Origin: Saprospiraceae bacterium
GTDB taxonomy: Bacteria > Bacteroidota > Bacteroidia > Chitinophagales > Saprospiraceae
DNA: 41,749 nucleotides
Assembly (NCBI GenBank): GCA_022841745.1
Contig: JALHQW010000064.1
Coordinates: 1-41,749 of the forward strand
Direction of reading: 5' to 3'
Shown: positions 34,298-41,749 of the stretch, in pieces
Position numbering within the stretch: position 1 is the stretch's first letter
How the letters are laid out: each line of letters starts with the position of its first letter
Notes under the pieces: model-generated
What the model was told of the DNA's origin: nothing
Databases searched by the model: none
The model's input: the letters and a program-made list of their open reading frames with translations, nothing else
Position numbers and translations under genes: made by a program

Positions 34298-35218
34298 ATG
34301 ATGTTCTTGGTCTTAAAAATATTGGCGCTTGTGCTTTTAGGCTACTTCCTGCTTTGGCGGCTGGTGCCCAAGGGCAATTTCGTGGCGGAGGGACTGCATC
34401 TCCCCATATGGTTGCTGCAATTGCGCCGATTGGCGAAGCCACAACCAAAACCACAAAAAATCAAGTACGGCATCCAATACCGTCAGTACTTGCTTTATTA
34501 TTCTGCTTCGCAACAAGTGCCTGAAAAACAGCATGTTGTCATCTATACGCACGGCAGTGGATGGTTGTTTGGTCAGCCCGAAATGTTCAAAACCAATGCG
34601 CAGTGGTTGGCTGGGCAAGGGTTCCATGCCTTCTTCCTCACGCACCGCCGCCTACCGTTGTACCACATCCGCCATTTGCGGGAGGATGCTGCCTTAGCCA
34701 TTAAAGCGGTGACTGATGAAATGGCTCAGCTTGGCCTTTCCAACAAAAAAATACTGATTTGTGGCAATTCCGCAGGTGGCCACCTCTCCGCACTTGCCTT
34801 GCTCGATGAACGATTGTTGGCATCGGTAGGCTTATCGCCCAGCCTGTTCTCAGCCTTGGCTTGCTTCTCCTCTCCGCTCGATTTCTCTAAGATGTGGGAC
34901 TCACCCCCATTGCTGATGCTAACCCGCATGAAGGAGGAGAAATTGTTCCAGCTTTCCAATCCGATAGCTTACCTCGAAAAAGCCCCGGAAATACCCATCC
35001 TGCTTGTCCACGGAGAAAAAGACGGTTTCGTGGAAACGGAGAGCAGCATTTCGTTTCACCAAAAACTGAAGTCGCTAGGTACTGCCGACCTACGGCTCGA
35101 AATCTTGAAAAATGGAACGCACCTGGGAGCGGCGAGTTGGTGCTTCCCTGGCCACCCTTGCAACTTGGTGTTCAAAGAGTGGCTGGAACATGTGGAACGT
35201 CAATGCGAGGAGAAATAA
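34298..35218 (+). CDS. Membrane-anchored alpha/beta hydrolase
   Basis: A 306-residue alpha/beta hydrolase of the esterase/lipase (BD-FAE or HSL-like) type. Residues 1-20 (MMFLVLKILALVLLGYFLLW) are a membrane anchor. HGSG (85-88) supplies the oxyanion hole in place of HGGG. S158 lies in the nucleophile elbow CGNSAGGHLSAL. The acid is D in HGEKDGFV, and the histidine is in NGTHLGA near residue 275. The triad appears intact. The substrate is unknown; short-chain esters or carbohydrate esters fit the fold. The stop overlaps the convergent membrane-protein gene by 19 bases. Confidence 0.87.
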   Translation: MMFLVLKILALVLLGYFLLWRLVPKGNFVAEGLHLPIWLLQLRRLAKPQPKPQKIKYGIQYRQYLLYYSASQQVPEKQHVVIYTHGSGWLFGQPEMFKTNAQWLAGQGFHAFFLTHRRLPLYHIRHLREDAALAIKAVTDEMAQLGLSNKKILICGNSAGGHLSALALLDERLLASVGLSPSLFSALACFSSPLDFSKMWDSPPLLMLTRMKEEKLFQLSNPIAYLEKAPEIPILLVHGEKDGFVETESSISFHQKLKSLGTADLRLEILKNGTHLGAASWCFPGHPCNLVFKEWLEHVERQCEEK

Positions 35219-36048
35219 TTGGAAACACCGCTCATGGTCATAATCCGGGTCGTAATCCTGAACAATACTAATACTTGTTGGAAGATAAAGAAGACCATGA
35301 CCAAACCCGCCGTCACCATGCCAGATTTTCCTTCCAGCCACCAGTAGGTCACCACGGCAAGTATTTGCAAAGCCATGAAAACCAAGTAGATAGCAGTCGT
35401 CTGAAAGAAGTGACGAAAGGTGAAGCCTAAGCCTTTCTTCAAGGCTTGCCAAACTGTCATCCCTTGTTTAATAATGGCGGTGCGGGTAATGATGGAGGCG
35501 TTGTTGAGGCAAACGAACCCAAAGAACCAGCCAATGGCAATCAAAGATAGGTAGCCAAGAACGACTTTCTCCGAAGCCATGGTCTCGAAATTGTTCATCA
35601 AGTTGCCGAGATAGGGCAGGAGCGTGAAGCCTGTCCAAAGCAATAGCAGTAAAAGGAAGGCAATCCCGACCATTGCGAAGCGGAAGAAATAGATGGCGCC
35701 GCCCGCCCAGAAGGAAAGCCAATTAGGCGCTTTATTGACCAATGTTGAAAGCACCCCTCCATTGATGAACACACTGCCCAATCCCCAAACCAATAGCACC
35801 CACCGCAGCTGGCCAATGAGCGGCGTGATACTGGCACCGTGAACGTTCAGGAAGTCGGAAATGACCGTATGGTCATAGCCTGATAGCAAATTGTTGATTT
35901 CCAGCGAATTGCCAATGCTGGCCTCCAGCACATGCCAAACCTGCATGGCCAGCGGCACGGCCAGTAGCAGTTGCATGGCATAGACCAGCAGCACGATGTT
36001 CCAATAGCGGAGGCCGGTTGTGAAAGCTGTTTTTATGGTTGAAATCAT
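35200..36048 (-). CDS. Polytopic membrane protein of unknown function
   Basis: A 282-residue integral membrane protein with about six hydrophobic segments, roughly at 18-40, 80-98, 118-145, 165-182, 217-235 and 244-262. I recognise no family. The segment after the fourth helix, LNNASIITRTAIIKQGMTVWQALKKGLGF, looks like a re-entrant or cytosolic amphipathic loop. It follows the M1 peptidase gene by 4 bases, so the two are surely co-transcribed. The 3' end overlaps the convergent hydrolase gene by 19 bases. It may help localise or assist the peptidase, as inferred from the tight spacing alone. Confidence 0.75.
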   Translation of the reverse strand: MISTIKTAFTTGLRYWNIVLLVYAMQLLLAVPLAMQVWHVLEASIGNSLEINNLLSGYDHTVISDFLNVHGASITPLIGQLRWVLLVWGLGSVFINGGVLSTLVNKAPNWLSFWAGGAIYFFRFAMVGIAFLLLLLLWTGFTLLPYLGNLMNNFETMASEKVVLGYLSLIAIGWFFGFVCLNNASIITRTAIIKQGMTVWQALKKGLGFTFRHFFQTTAIYLVFMALQILAVVTYWWLEGKSGMVTAGLVMVFFIFQQVLVLFRITTRIMTMSGVSNYFSSH

Positions 36049-36052
36049 GTTG

Positions 36053-38044
36053 TCAAATCAAAAATGCAACGGACTGCATCAGGTTTTGCATCCAAAACAC
36101 CGCCTTTACCGTGTACTTCCAAAGCACGGTGGTCTTCGGTTTCAGGGTCATGCTGTTATTGTTCAGGTCTAGGTCTAGGGTGATTTTTTGCTTGGGGTCA
36201 ATTTGTACCGACTCGATTTTTGATTGGCTTTGGTAGCTGAATGTCTTCGTTCGAACCTGTCCGTCCCAGTTCTCCATCTTCACGGTTCCGTCTTCAAATC
36301 GAATTTCCACTTCCAAAGGGAAAATCAACTCCCCCAAGCGGTGCAGCGTTACCGAGGCTGTGTAATCGCCCGTAGGTTCTCCATTTTTGAAAACAAACCC
36401 GCCTTTCCCATCATCAAAAAGCCCGTGGGGACTGTAGTTCTCAAGGTTGTTGATTTCTGAGACGGTATAGTCGCATACGTCGGTGCCCTGAATCACGGCC
36501 TTGAAAAGCCAGTCGAAATTGCTGCCAAAGGCATTGCTCGGATGTTGCGCAGCAAACTCGTTTGCGACCGCAAAAAAATCGGCGCCACGGGGGTGCTTGA
36601 ATTGCCACCGCTCGAAATAGGTGCGCATCATTTCATCCATCAATTCATCGCCGAGCACGGCTTGCATGGTGCGCAGCATGGTGGCCGTTTTGCTGTAAAT
36701 AATACCCTTGTGACGGGCGTCGTAGGTCCAGCCGGGCTTGTCGGCGTAGTCTTCCTTGGGGTTGGGCATGCCCGTGTACTCGTTGCGGCTCAGTTCCCAG
36801 TTGCCCATTTGATAGCCCAAGAAGTCGAAATAGCCCGTTTTTTCACCATAATAATGGTCAATGATGCGGTCTTCGTAATAGGTCGTTATGCCTTCGTCCA
36901 ACCATGCTTGTTCCTTCTCATTGCTGGACAGCATCATCATAAAATACTGGTGCACGAACTCGTGCAAGGCCAGCGACTCCACATTACGTATGCCCGCCGG
37001 TGAGTTCCAAAACGAGCCCAGCGTGATGAACGTCGGGTACTCCATCATGCCGCTGCGCAGCCCGTGGAAGGGCGGGTCGGCGATGGTGATGCTGGCGAAA
37101 GGGTAGGGGCCAACATGCTCCGTAAGGTATTCCAAGCCTTGCTTAATAGCCGTGATGACCCTCGTCGCATGCATCGAGTGCTCTGGAGGCACGAGCAACC
37201 GGATATTGACGTGTTGCCATTTGTCCTCGAAAACTTGGTAGCCGGGGTAGGCCGTCCATGCGAAGTCAATCACGTCCTCCACCACGAAGCGGTGCCGGGT
37301 GAGGTTGTTGGGCAGTTTTTCCTCGCTCATCAAACAGCCAGAAGCGCCCATGACGAGTTGACTGGGGGCAGTTATGGTAACGTCGTAGGTGCCAAAATCG
37401 CCGTAAAACTCGGTGGTTCGGAAGAACTGGTGACAGTTCCAGGCCCATTGGCCGTCAGGCTCCAATTGCCAAACGCCAAGCTGTGGGAACCAGTGCACCC
37501 AGAGCGCAAAATCGTCCTTGGAATAGCCTGCACGGGCAATGGTTTTGGGAAGCTTCGCTGAAAATTTTAGGTCATAAACAGCGGTTTGGCCCGGTTGCAC
37601 AGGCGTTTTAAGTGGAACTAACAGCACGCTTTGGTCACCCGTATTGCCATCATCGGGTTGCACATAACGCATTGATTGCGTGAGGTTTGCGCCATTATGG
37701 ACTGCCATGTCTTCTACCCGAATCCAGCCCCAAGTATCCTCGCCACGGCTGCCGATGTTCTGGTCGAAGATATTCCCGCCACTGCCTTTGAGGAAGGTGC
37801 TGCCCATGTTCTTGAACGAATTTAGGTACATGTAGAACCGCAGCTCGGTCACGGGCACGGGCGAGTTGTTTTTGAAAATGACCTGACCCGTCGAGGTGAC
37901 GGATTTCTTGGCAAGGTCATACCGCACATCCATTACATAGCTGGTGGGCCGGCTGCTCTTGGGCGGGTCGAAACGGGGGTCGCATTGGCCAGCGGCCATC
38001 CAAGCTGAAAGGGTTAACAGGCTGAAAATCAAGACGTATTTCAT
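36053..38044 (-). CDS. M1 family metallopeptidase
   Basis: Exported zinc aminopeptidase of the M1 family, 663 residues. Signal peptide ends WMAAGQ, followed by a cysteine at 21, which could be lipid-modified. The N-terminal beta domain covers about 35-290. The substrate-amine site appears as GMMEYP (332-337). The zinc motif is HEFVH (361-365), with the third ligand E384 in QAWLDEGITTYY. The C-terminal part (about 540-663) is a beta sandwich, and the long HEAT-like C-terminal domain of classical members is missing, as in many Bacteroidota M1 proteins. It is followed after 4 bases by the membrane-protein gene. It probably trims peptides in the periplasm. Confidence 0.92.
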   Translation of the reverse strand: MKYVLIFSLLTLSAWMAAGQCDPRFDPPKSSRPTSYVMDVRYDLAKKSVTSTGQVIFKNNSPVPVTELRFYMYLNSFKNMGSTFLKGSGGNIFDQNIGSRGEDTWGWIRVEDMAVHNGANLTQSMRYVQPDDGNTGDQSVLLVPLKTPVQPGQTAVYDLKFSAKLPKTIARAGYSKDDFALWVHWFPQLGVWQLEPDGQWAWNCHQFFRTTEFYGDFGTYDVTITAPSQLVMGASGCLMSEEKLPNNLTRHRFVVEDVIDFAWTAYPGYQVFEDKWQHVNIRLLVPPEHSMHATRVITAIKQGLEYLTEHVGPYPFASITIADPPFHGLRSGMMEYPTFITLGSFWNSPAGIRNVESLALHEFVHQYFMMMLSSNEKEQAWLDEGITTYYEDRIIDHYYGEKTGYFDFLGYQMGNWELSRNEYTGMPNPKEDYADKPGWTYDARHKGIIYSKTATMLRTMQAVLGDELMDEMMRTYFERWQFKHPRGADFFAVANEFAAQHPSNAFGSNFDWLFKAVIQGTDVCDYTVSEINNLENYSPHGLFDDGKGGFVFKNGEPTGDYTASVTLHRLGELIFPLEVEIRFEDGTVKMENWDGQVRTKTFSYQSQSKIESVQIDPKQKITLDLDLNNNSMTLKPKTTVLWKYTVKAVFWMQNLMQSVAFLI

Positions 38045-38176
38045 CGGAACAAAGAAAGGCAGAGTTAGGGAAAAAGTTGAAAGGAAAAAGTAAAAACTAG
38101 GTCATAGTTTTTTCCAGCATGTGCCAAAACTATGAAACGGCATTATGCTCTCATTCTTTCATCAAAACATTTTATC

Positions 38177-38533
38177 ATGAAATACCTTTCCGGTTTCGCA
38201 TTTTTCATTTTTTGCTTCGCAAATTGCGCCCCCGATTTGGGCTACCAGGAAGCCATTCAAGGCAAATGGCAAGCCTTAAATTGGACAACCGACAGTGGTG
38301 AACCCCGCTCCGTAGAGAATGTTTTGTTTGATTTCAATGGCGAAGCCTACTCTGCAAAACTGGGCGCCCGGGACGAGGCAGGCAGCTTCCGACTCCAAGG
38401 CGACAAGCTCTACACAAAGGCTGAAGGCCAGCAGGAAATCATGGTGAAAATCAGCCAATTGACTGCTGATTCTTTGATATTTGAAATGAACCGGGGTGGG
38501 GTACATGAGGTTTTGACTTTGAAAAAAATGTGA
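38177..38533 (+). CDS. Small lipoprotein, lipocalin-like
   Basis: A 118-residue lipoprotein. ATG 38177 is chosen because it starts the signal sequence MKYLSGFAFFIFCFANC, with a lipobox cysteine at 17; the longer frame from 38132 adds a non-signal stretch. The mature part has WQALNWTTDSGEPRS, VLFDFNGEAYSAKLGARDEAG and LEMNRGG-like strand pattern, consistent with a small beta-barrel (lipocalin_4/DUF-like) fold. No ligand site is evident. Its stop codon TGA is the first three bases of a heptamer array. Confidence 0.72.
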   Translation: MKYLSGFAFFIFCFANCAPDLGYQEAIQGKWQALNWTTDSGEPRSVENVLFDFNGEAYSAKLGARDEAGSFRLQGDKLYTKAEGQQEIMVKISQLTADSLIFEMNRGGVHEVLTLKKM

Positions 38534-38755
38534 TTGGTGATTCGTGATTGGTGACTCGTCATTCGTGGGGCCAGACGCAGATGAGGGTTGTGCTGATTAA
38601 AATTGACGCAGTATTTTTGACGCTGAAAGACGCAGATTTTTTATGATTTTTTATGCTTTTCCACCTTCGGTTGAATGGGATACTTCAAAAAATGAATAAG
38701 TCTTCTACTACTTAGTCACGGATCACGAATCACCAATCACGATTCACGAATCACC
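38531..38755. repeat. Heptamer arms spanning the lipoprotein-fmt gap
   Basis: Left arm 38531-38565: TGATTGG, TGATTCG, TGATTGG, TGACTCG, TCATTCG, beginning with the lipoprotein stop codon. Right arm 38714-38755: AGTCACG, GATCACG, AATCACC, AATCACG, ATTCACG, AATCACC, ending 4 bases before the fmt ATG. The arms are complementary and separated by 148 bases. That gap has several GACGCAG/GACGCTG copies near 38574-38635 and a doubled TTTTTTATG. Confidence 0.9.
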
Positions 38756-38759
38756 AACC

Positions 38760-39728
38760 ATGCGCATCATTTTCTTGGGCACGCCCGATTTCGCCGTGCC
38801 TTCTTTGCAAATATTGTTGGACAATGGCTACGAGGTGGCTGCTGTCGTCACTGCCACCGACAAGCTGGGGGGTAGGGGAGGCAAGCAGTTGCTGGAATCG
38901 GCGGTGAAGAAATTCGCCATGAGCCGAGGGCTGCCCGTACTGCAACCGGAGAAGTTGCGAGACCCTGTTTTTTTGGAAGCATTGCGAAGCTACAATGCTG
39001 ATTTACAAGTGATTGTGGCATTCCGCATGTTGCCAGAGGTGGTTTGGGCGATGCCCAAAATCGGCACTTTCAACCTTCACGGCTCCTTGTTGCCTAAGTA
39101 CAGAGGCGCTGCCCCCATCAATTGGGCAATCATCAACGGCGAGCAAGAAACGGGCGTCACCACTTTTTTCCTACAGCATGAAATTGACACTGGCGATCTG
39201 CTCTTCCAGGCCCATTTGCCTATCGGCGAAGATGAGACAGCGGGCGAGGTGCATGACCGAATGATGCTGCTCGGTGCCGACCTCGTGCTGAAAACGGTGC
39301 AGTCCATTGAAAGGGGCGGTGTTGCAAAGCAAAAACAAGACGACTCGCTTGCTTGCCATGCCCCGAAGATTTTCCATGAAACTTGTGAGATTGATTTTTC
39401 GAAAAAGGCTGCCGAAGTTCACAACTTCGTTCGAGGCCTCAGCCCATACCCCGGCGCCTGGAAGGTGGTGGCCGCACCTTTGACCTTGGCGGATGGAACG
39501 CCTTGGCAATCGGCTAATTGGGAGGCGGCACAAGGAACTGAGTTGAAGGTTTTCAAGACCCAAAAAGAACCGGCCATACATGATTTGCCTATAGGGCAGT
39601 TTATCACTGATGGGAAAAAAACGCTGAAGGTAGCCCTAGCTGATGGTTTCTTGCATTTGCTGGAACTTCAATTACAAGGCCGGAAACGGCTTTCAACAGT
39701 GGATTTCCTGAACGGAATGAAATCTTGA
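38760..39728 (+). CDS. fmt: Methionyl-tRNA formyltransferase
   Basis: Formylates the initiator Met-tRNA using 10-formyl-tetrahydrofolate; cytosolic, 322 residues. The start MRIIFLGTPDFAVPSLQ is typical. The catalytic residues are N105 and H107 in FNLHGSLLPKYRGAAP and D143 in HEIDTGD. The C-terminal tRNA-binding beta-barrel (about 205-322) contains RGLSPYPGAWKV. Its immediate 5' region is the right arm of a heptamer array instead of a conventional leader, so translation must start within a potential hairpin. Confidence 0.95.
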   Translation: MRIIFLGTPDFAVPSLQILLDNGYEVAAVVTATDKLGGRGGKQLLESAVKKFAMSRGLPVLQPEKLRDPVFLEALRSYNADLQVIVAFRMLPEVVWAMPKIGTFNLHGSLLPKYRGAAPINWAIINGEQETGVTTFFLQHEIDTGDLLFQAHLPIGEDETAGEVHDRMMLLGADLVLKTVQSIERGGVAKQKQDDSLACHAPKIFHETCEIDFSKKAAEVHNFVRGLSPYPGAWKVVAAPLTLADGTPWQSANWEAAQGTELKVFKTQKEPAIHDLPIGQFITDGKKTLKVALADGFLHLLELQLQGRKRLSTVDFLNGMKS

Positions 39729-39730
39729 CC

Positions 39731-39768
39731 AAAAAGAAACCCCTTCCAAGCTTTCGCCTGAAAGGGGT
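39731..39768 (-). terminator. Terminator of tRNA-Phe
   Basis: On the minus strand ACCCCTT (39762-39768) pairs with AAGGGGT (39739-39745), with a further AGGCgaaaGCTT-like inner stem, followed by TTTCTTTTT. It lies 7 bases after the tRNA 3' end and 3 bases from the convergent fmt stop. Confidence 0.75.
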
Positions 39769-39777
39769 CTTAGGTGG

Positions 39778-39850
39778 TGGTGAAAGAGGGAATCGAACCC
39801 CCGACACAAGGATTTTCAGTCCTTTGCTCTACCAACTGAGCTACTTCACC
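39778..39850 (-). tRNA. tRNA-Phe (GAA)
   Basis: Cloverleaf on the minus strand: acceptor GGTGAAG pairs with TTTCACC (one G-U). The D arm has AGCTCAGTTGGTAGAGC. The anticodon stem AAGGA/TCCTT encloses loop CTGAAAA with anticodon GAA. The T arm is GGGGG-TTCGATT-CCCTC. The discriminator base is A, and CCA is encoded directly after it (39775-39777), so the gene with CCA is 39775-39850. Confidence 0.97.
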
Positions 39851-39886
39851 GTGGTTGTGCGATTGACCTTTTGTCAAAAGCGAGCG

Positions 39887-39916
39887 CAAAGATATGGGCT
39901 TTTTTAAATTTTCAAA
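39887..39916 (-). promoter_or_regulatory. Promoter of tRNA-Phe
   Basis: On the minus strand TTTG (39913-39916), an 18-base spacer and TATCTTTG (39887-39894) match the Bacteroidota consensus exactly. The box lies about 37 bases before the tRNA 5' end, with an A/T-rich tract upstream. Confidence 0.82.
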
Positions 39917-40007
39917 CCCAAAAAAACTTTTTTCAAAAAAACTTCTCTGGAGGGTTTAGTTCACTGCCCACCAACTTTCTTTGCGGACAAAATGTTCCAT
40001 AACGGTC

Positions 40008-40661
40008 ATGAAAAAAAATCCTTCCCTAAGTTTGCTCAAGCGCCTGTCCATTGGTCTCCTCGTTTTGGTAGTGGCATTGCTCGCCTATTACCGTTTTTGG
40101 TTCCTGCGCTTGCCCGATAGGGCATTGCCCAACGACCCTAGTGCCATCCTCAGCCCGGCCAATGGCGAGGTAGTGGCCATCGTGCATTGGACAAAGGATT
40201 CTCTCGCCTGGGAAAAGGATGCCGGTGTGGTGCAGGTAATGACCTCCGATGTGGACAGCAGTGGCTGGTTGATAGCCATTGAAATGGACGTGACCAATGT
40301 CCACTATCAAAGGGCGCCACTTGCGGGTCGGTTCCTCAAAAACGAATACGTGAAAGGCCGTTTCAACAATGCCCTGGTTCAGACCAATCGCTTCGGCCTG
40401 CGCCTCGAAAACGAGCGTAATGACATGCTTTTTGAAACGGAAAACGGCATGAAATACAAGGTAGTGCAGGTGGCTGGGCTGGTTGCCCGCCGCATCGAAG
40501 ACTACATGGAACCGCAACAGCAAGTAAAAGCGGGCGAGGTCATTGGATTGATAAAATTGGGCAGCCAAGTGGGGTTGGTGCTGCCAGAGAATACCGCCCC
40601 AAATGTGGAACTCGGCCAAAAAGTGGTGGACGGTGAAACAATTATTGCGAAGCAACAATAA
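40008..40661 (+). CDS. psd: Phosphatidylserine decarboxylase, short form
   Basis: Makes phosphatidylethanolamine by decarboxylating phosphatidylserine. 217 residues from ATG 40008; a TTG at 39981 is in frame but unlikely. One membrane segment (about 12-28, SIGLLVLVVALLAYYRFW) precedes the domain. Family motifs are ILSPANGEVV (47-56), IEMDVTNVHYQRAPLAGR (91-108) and VVQVAGLVARRI. The self-cleavage site that generates the pyruvoyl group is G185-S186 in IKLGSQVGLVLP. The length matches the short archaeal/Bacteroidota type (about 215-230). It converges on the metallo-hydrolase gene, with a 9-base gap. Confidence 0.9.
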   Translation: MKKNPSLSLLKRLSIGLLVLVVALLAYYRFWFLRLPDRALPNDPSAILSPANGEVVAIVHWTKDSLAWEKDAGVVQVMTSDVDSSGWLIAIEMDVTNVHYQRAPLAGRFLKNEYVKGRFNNALVQTNRFGLRLENERNDMLFETENGMKYKVVQVAGLVARRIEDYMEPQQQVKAGEVIGLIKLGSQVGLVLPENTAPNVELGQKVVDGETIIAKQQ

Positions 40662-40670
40662 GCGAGATAT

Positions 40671-41561
40671 TCACAAAACGTCAAATCGCTCCTTGACAGC
40701 GACCCTTCCATTTTCGTTGCGCACTAGGCTGGCACAGGCAGTCTGTGGGTCGTGCTCGAAAATCAGCCGCCAATCGTTGTCCACGGCATTTTCCAACAAC
40801 CAAGCTTTTTCCTCCAAAGTCGCCAAGGGCCTAATATCGTAGGCCATCACCCAGGGCATGTTCAGGTGGTAGGTGGCGGGCATGGTATCTGCACAATAAA
40901 CGTATTTCCCATTAGCTGCATCAATGTGTAGCATCATCATCGCATCGGTGTGGCCATGGGTAAACTGCACCTTTAGCCCCGGCATCCATTCCAGCATATC
41001 CCGCTGTACATCAATGAATTGTACCCGCCCAGCTTCTTTTAGGGGCAGAAAATTTTCCTTCAAAAAAGAGGCTTTTTCCTTTTCGTTTGGCGCCATTGCC
41101 GTGCGCCACTGTACCTCGTTCGACCAATAGGTGGCATTGGGGAAGGTAGGCGCTAAGTTGCCGTTAGCATCTAAGCTTACGCCTCCTCCGCAATGGTCAA
41201 AGTGCAGGTGGGTGAGGAACACATCCGTGATTTCTTCAGGGGAAATTTTGCGTTCTGACAAAGCAGGTAGGGGCGACACTGGCCCCGTTGGCTCGAAAAA
41301 ACTGCGCCATTTTGCATCCTGCTTGTCGCCGATGCTGCAATCCACGAGGATTTTTCGGTCGCCCGTCTCAATGAGCAAGCAGCGCAAGGCCCAAGTGCAA
41401 AGGTTGTTCTCATCGGCAGGGTTGACCTTGTTCCAGAGGCGCTTGGGCACAATGCCGAACATGGCACCGCCGTCCAGCTTGAAAGTGCCGGTAGGGAGCA
41501 GGGAAATGCGGATTTCGGATTTAGGATTTCGGATTGTGGCAGTACCTGCTTCGTTTGTCAT
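40671..41561 (-). CDS. Metallo-beta-lactamase-fold hydrolase
   Basis: A 296-residue hydrolase with two-metal site THLHFDHCGGG (HxHxDH) and further ligands in QFTHGHTD and YVYCADTMPATYHL. The domain resembles lactonase/Zn-hydrolase members with the start TGTFKLDGGAMFGIVPK. I chose ATG 41561. Residues 10-18 (IRNPKSEIR) are encoded by four heptamers (41509-41536), so the first about 20 residues are not part of the family. The frame is open further upstream to 41681, where the sequence is again repeat or IS. The substrate is unknown; quorum-lactone or other ester substrates are possible. Confidence 0.85.
   Translation of the reverse strand: MTNEAGTATIRNPKSEIRISLLPTGTFKLDGGAMFGIVPKRLWNKVNPADENNLCTWALRCLLIETGDRKILVDCSIGDKQDAKWRSFFEPTGPVSPLPALSERKISPEEITDVFLTHLHFDHCGGGVSLDANGNLAPTFPNATYWSNEVQWRTAMAPNEKEKASFLKENFLPLKEAGRVQFIDVQRDMLEWMPGLKVQFTHGHTDAMMMLHIDAANGKYVYCADTMPATYHLNMPWVMAYDIRPLATLEEKAWLLENAVDNDWRLIFEHDPQTACASLVRNENGRVAVKERFDVL
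41509..41536. repeat. Heptamer array inside the hydrolase coding sequence
   Basis: CGGATTT, CGGATTT, AGGATTT and CGGATTG run without slip on the plus strand, within the N-terminal codons of the minus-strand gene. The same AATCCGN unit (on the other strand) occurs before xseA. Confidence 0.85.
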
Positions 41562-41575
41562 TGATTTTCCAAATT

Positions 41576-41630
41576 GAAATTGAGAAGTGGAATGATGAAT
41601 TATTAAAGTTAAATGATGAGTAGTGAATTT
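41576..41630. repeat. Heptamer array interrupted by the IS end
   Basis: GAAATTG, AGAAGTG, GAATGAT, GAATTAT, TAAAGTT, AAATGAT, GAGTAGT and GAATTT(T) run in register until 41630, where the IS-like sequence TGACCTG starts. It is weaker than the other arrays, but the GA at position 1 recurs. Confidence 0.5.
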
Positions 41631-41749
41631 TGACCTGTCCTGAAATAAGTTGCCCTGAAAAAGTAACTTAAAACATGTCAAGTCATCAAAAATCTAAATT
41701 GGAAATCCGCCAAAGGCGTATCTTTAGTGAAGAGTTCAAGCGTCAGAAA
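41631..41749 (+). mobile_element. Left end of an IS3-family-like element (partial)
   Basis: TGACCTGTCCTGAAATAAG starts with the TG typical of IS3-family termini and precedes a transposase start by 44 bases. Only the left end lies in the window, so the element's length and target duplication cannot be seen. Confidence 0.6.
41675..41749 (+). CDS. Transposase OrfA-like N-terminus (partial)
   Basis: An ATG at 41675 opens 25 codons to the window edge. The translation contains RRIFSEEFKRQK, the typical beginning of the helix-turn-helix of IS3/IS911-type OrfA proteins (FSEEFKRQ), which binds the terminal repeats. The start lies 44 bases after the putative left IS end, the usual position in such elements. 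The rest of OrfA, OrfB and the right end are outside the window. Confidence 0.72.
   Translation, partial: MSSHQKSKLEIRQRRIFSEEFKRQK

Noticed and set aside
41562-41681. N-terminal extension of the metallo-hydrolase to 41681
   Set aside because: The added codons cover the heptamer array and the IS end, and family similarity starts well inside the shorter form.

Overview
The window looks like a chromosomal segment from a gliding or surface-adhesive Bacteroidota bacterium, probably near Saprospiria (Lewinella/Haliscomenobacter-like). The evidence is a type IX secretion (T9SS) cargo with a gliding-type C-terminal domain, a PorP/SprF partner, a short RpoD without region 1.1, a roughly 310-residue NusB, and promoters of the Bacteroidota type (TTTG, then 17-23 bases, then TAnnTTTG). 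Shine-Dalgarno sites are almost absent. The genus is inference; no marker here fixes it.

Layout. 0.3-4.2 kb: a secreted LysM protein, a TPMT-like methyltransferase and a membrane-anchored M23 endopeptidase with a long structured leader. 4.4-7.9 kb (minus): an M16 pair, one subunit with HxxEH and one without. 8-11.7 kb (plus): ribD, a periplasmic thioredoxin-like protein and xseAB. 11.7-14.2 kb (minus): an OmpA/TSP3 porin and NusB. 14.5-19.6 kb (minus): a conserved Bacteroidota set of DoxX-like protein, duplicated-DUF1599 protein, M20 dipeptidase and the diadenylate cyclase CdaA. 19.7-22.4 kb (plus): MiaE, primary sigma factor and a small membrane-anchored orphan. 22.8-31.8 kb (plus): the largest unit, a 1974-residue adhesin with 13 Ig-like repeats and a T9SS type B sorting domain, then PorP/SprF, then a PorE-like PD40/OmpA protein. 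32.2-38 kb: NupC, an LptE-like lipoprotein, an alpha/beta hydrolase, a membrane protein and an M1 aminopeptidase. 38.1-41.7 kb: a small lipoprotein, Fmt, tRNA-Phe, a short-form phosphatidylserine decarboxylase and a metallo-beta-lactamase-fold hydrolase. The right edge enters an IS3-like transposase.

The feature not explained by the genes is in the spacers. At least six loci carry degenerate tandem arrays with a strict 7-base period. Usually a G-rich arm is followed by its complementary C-rich arm, so each locus can fold into a hairpin. Each locus has its own heptamer consensus, and the arrays reach the adjacent stop or start codon. One array has been captured as the N-terminal codons of the metallo-hydrolase. 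A second spacer class is long perfect hairpins (19-28 bp stems, 3-4 base loops). A third is a REPIN-like inverted pair before ribD.

Functionally most genes are housekeeping or cell-envelope genes. The adhesin-PorP-OmpA unit is a dedicated secretion and surface-attachment module. The CdaA set links c-di-AMP synthesis to envelope genes.
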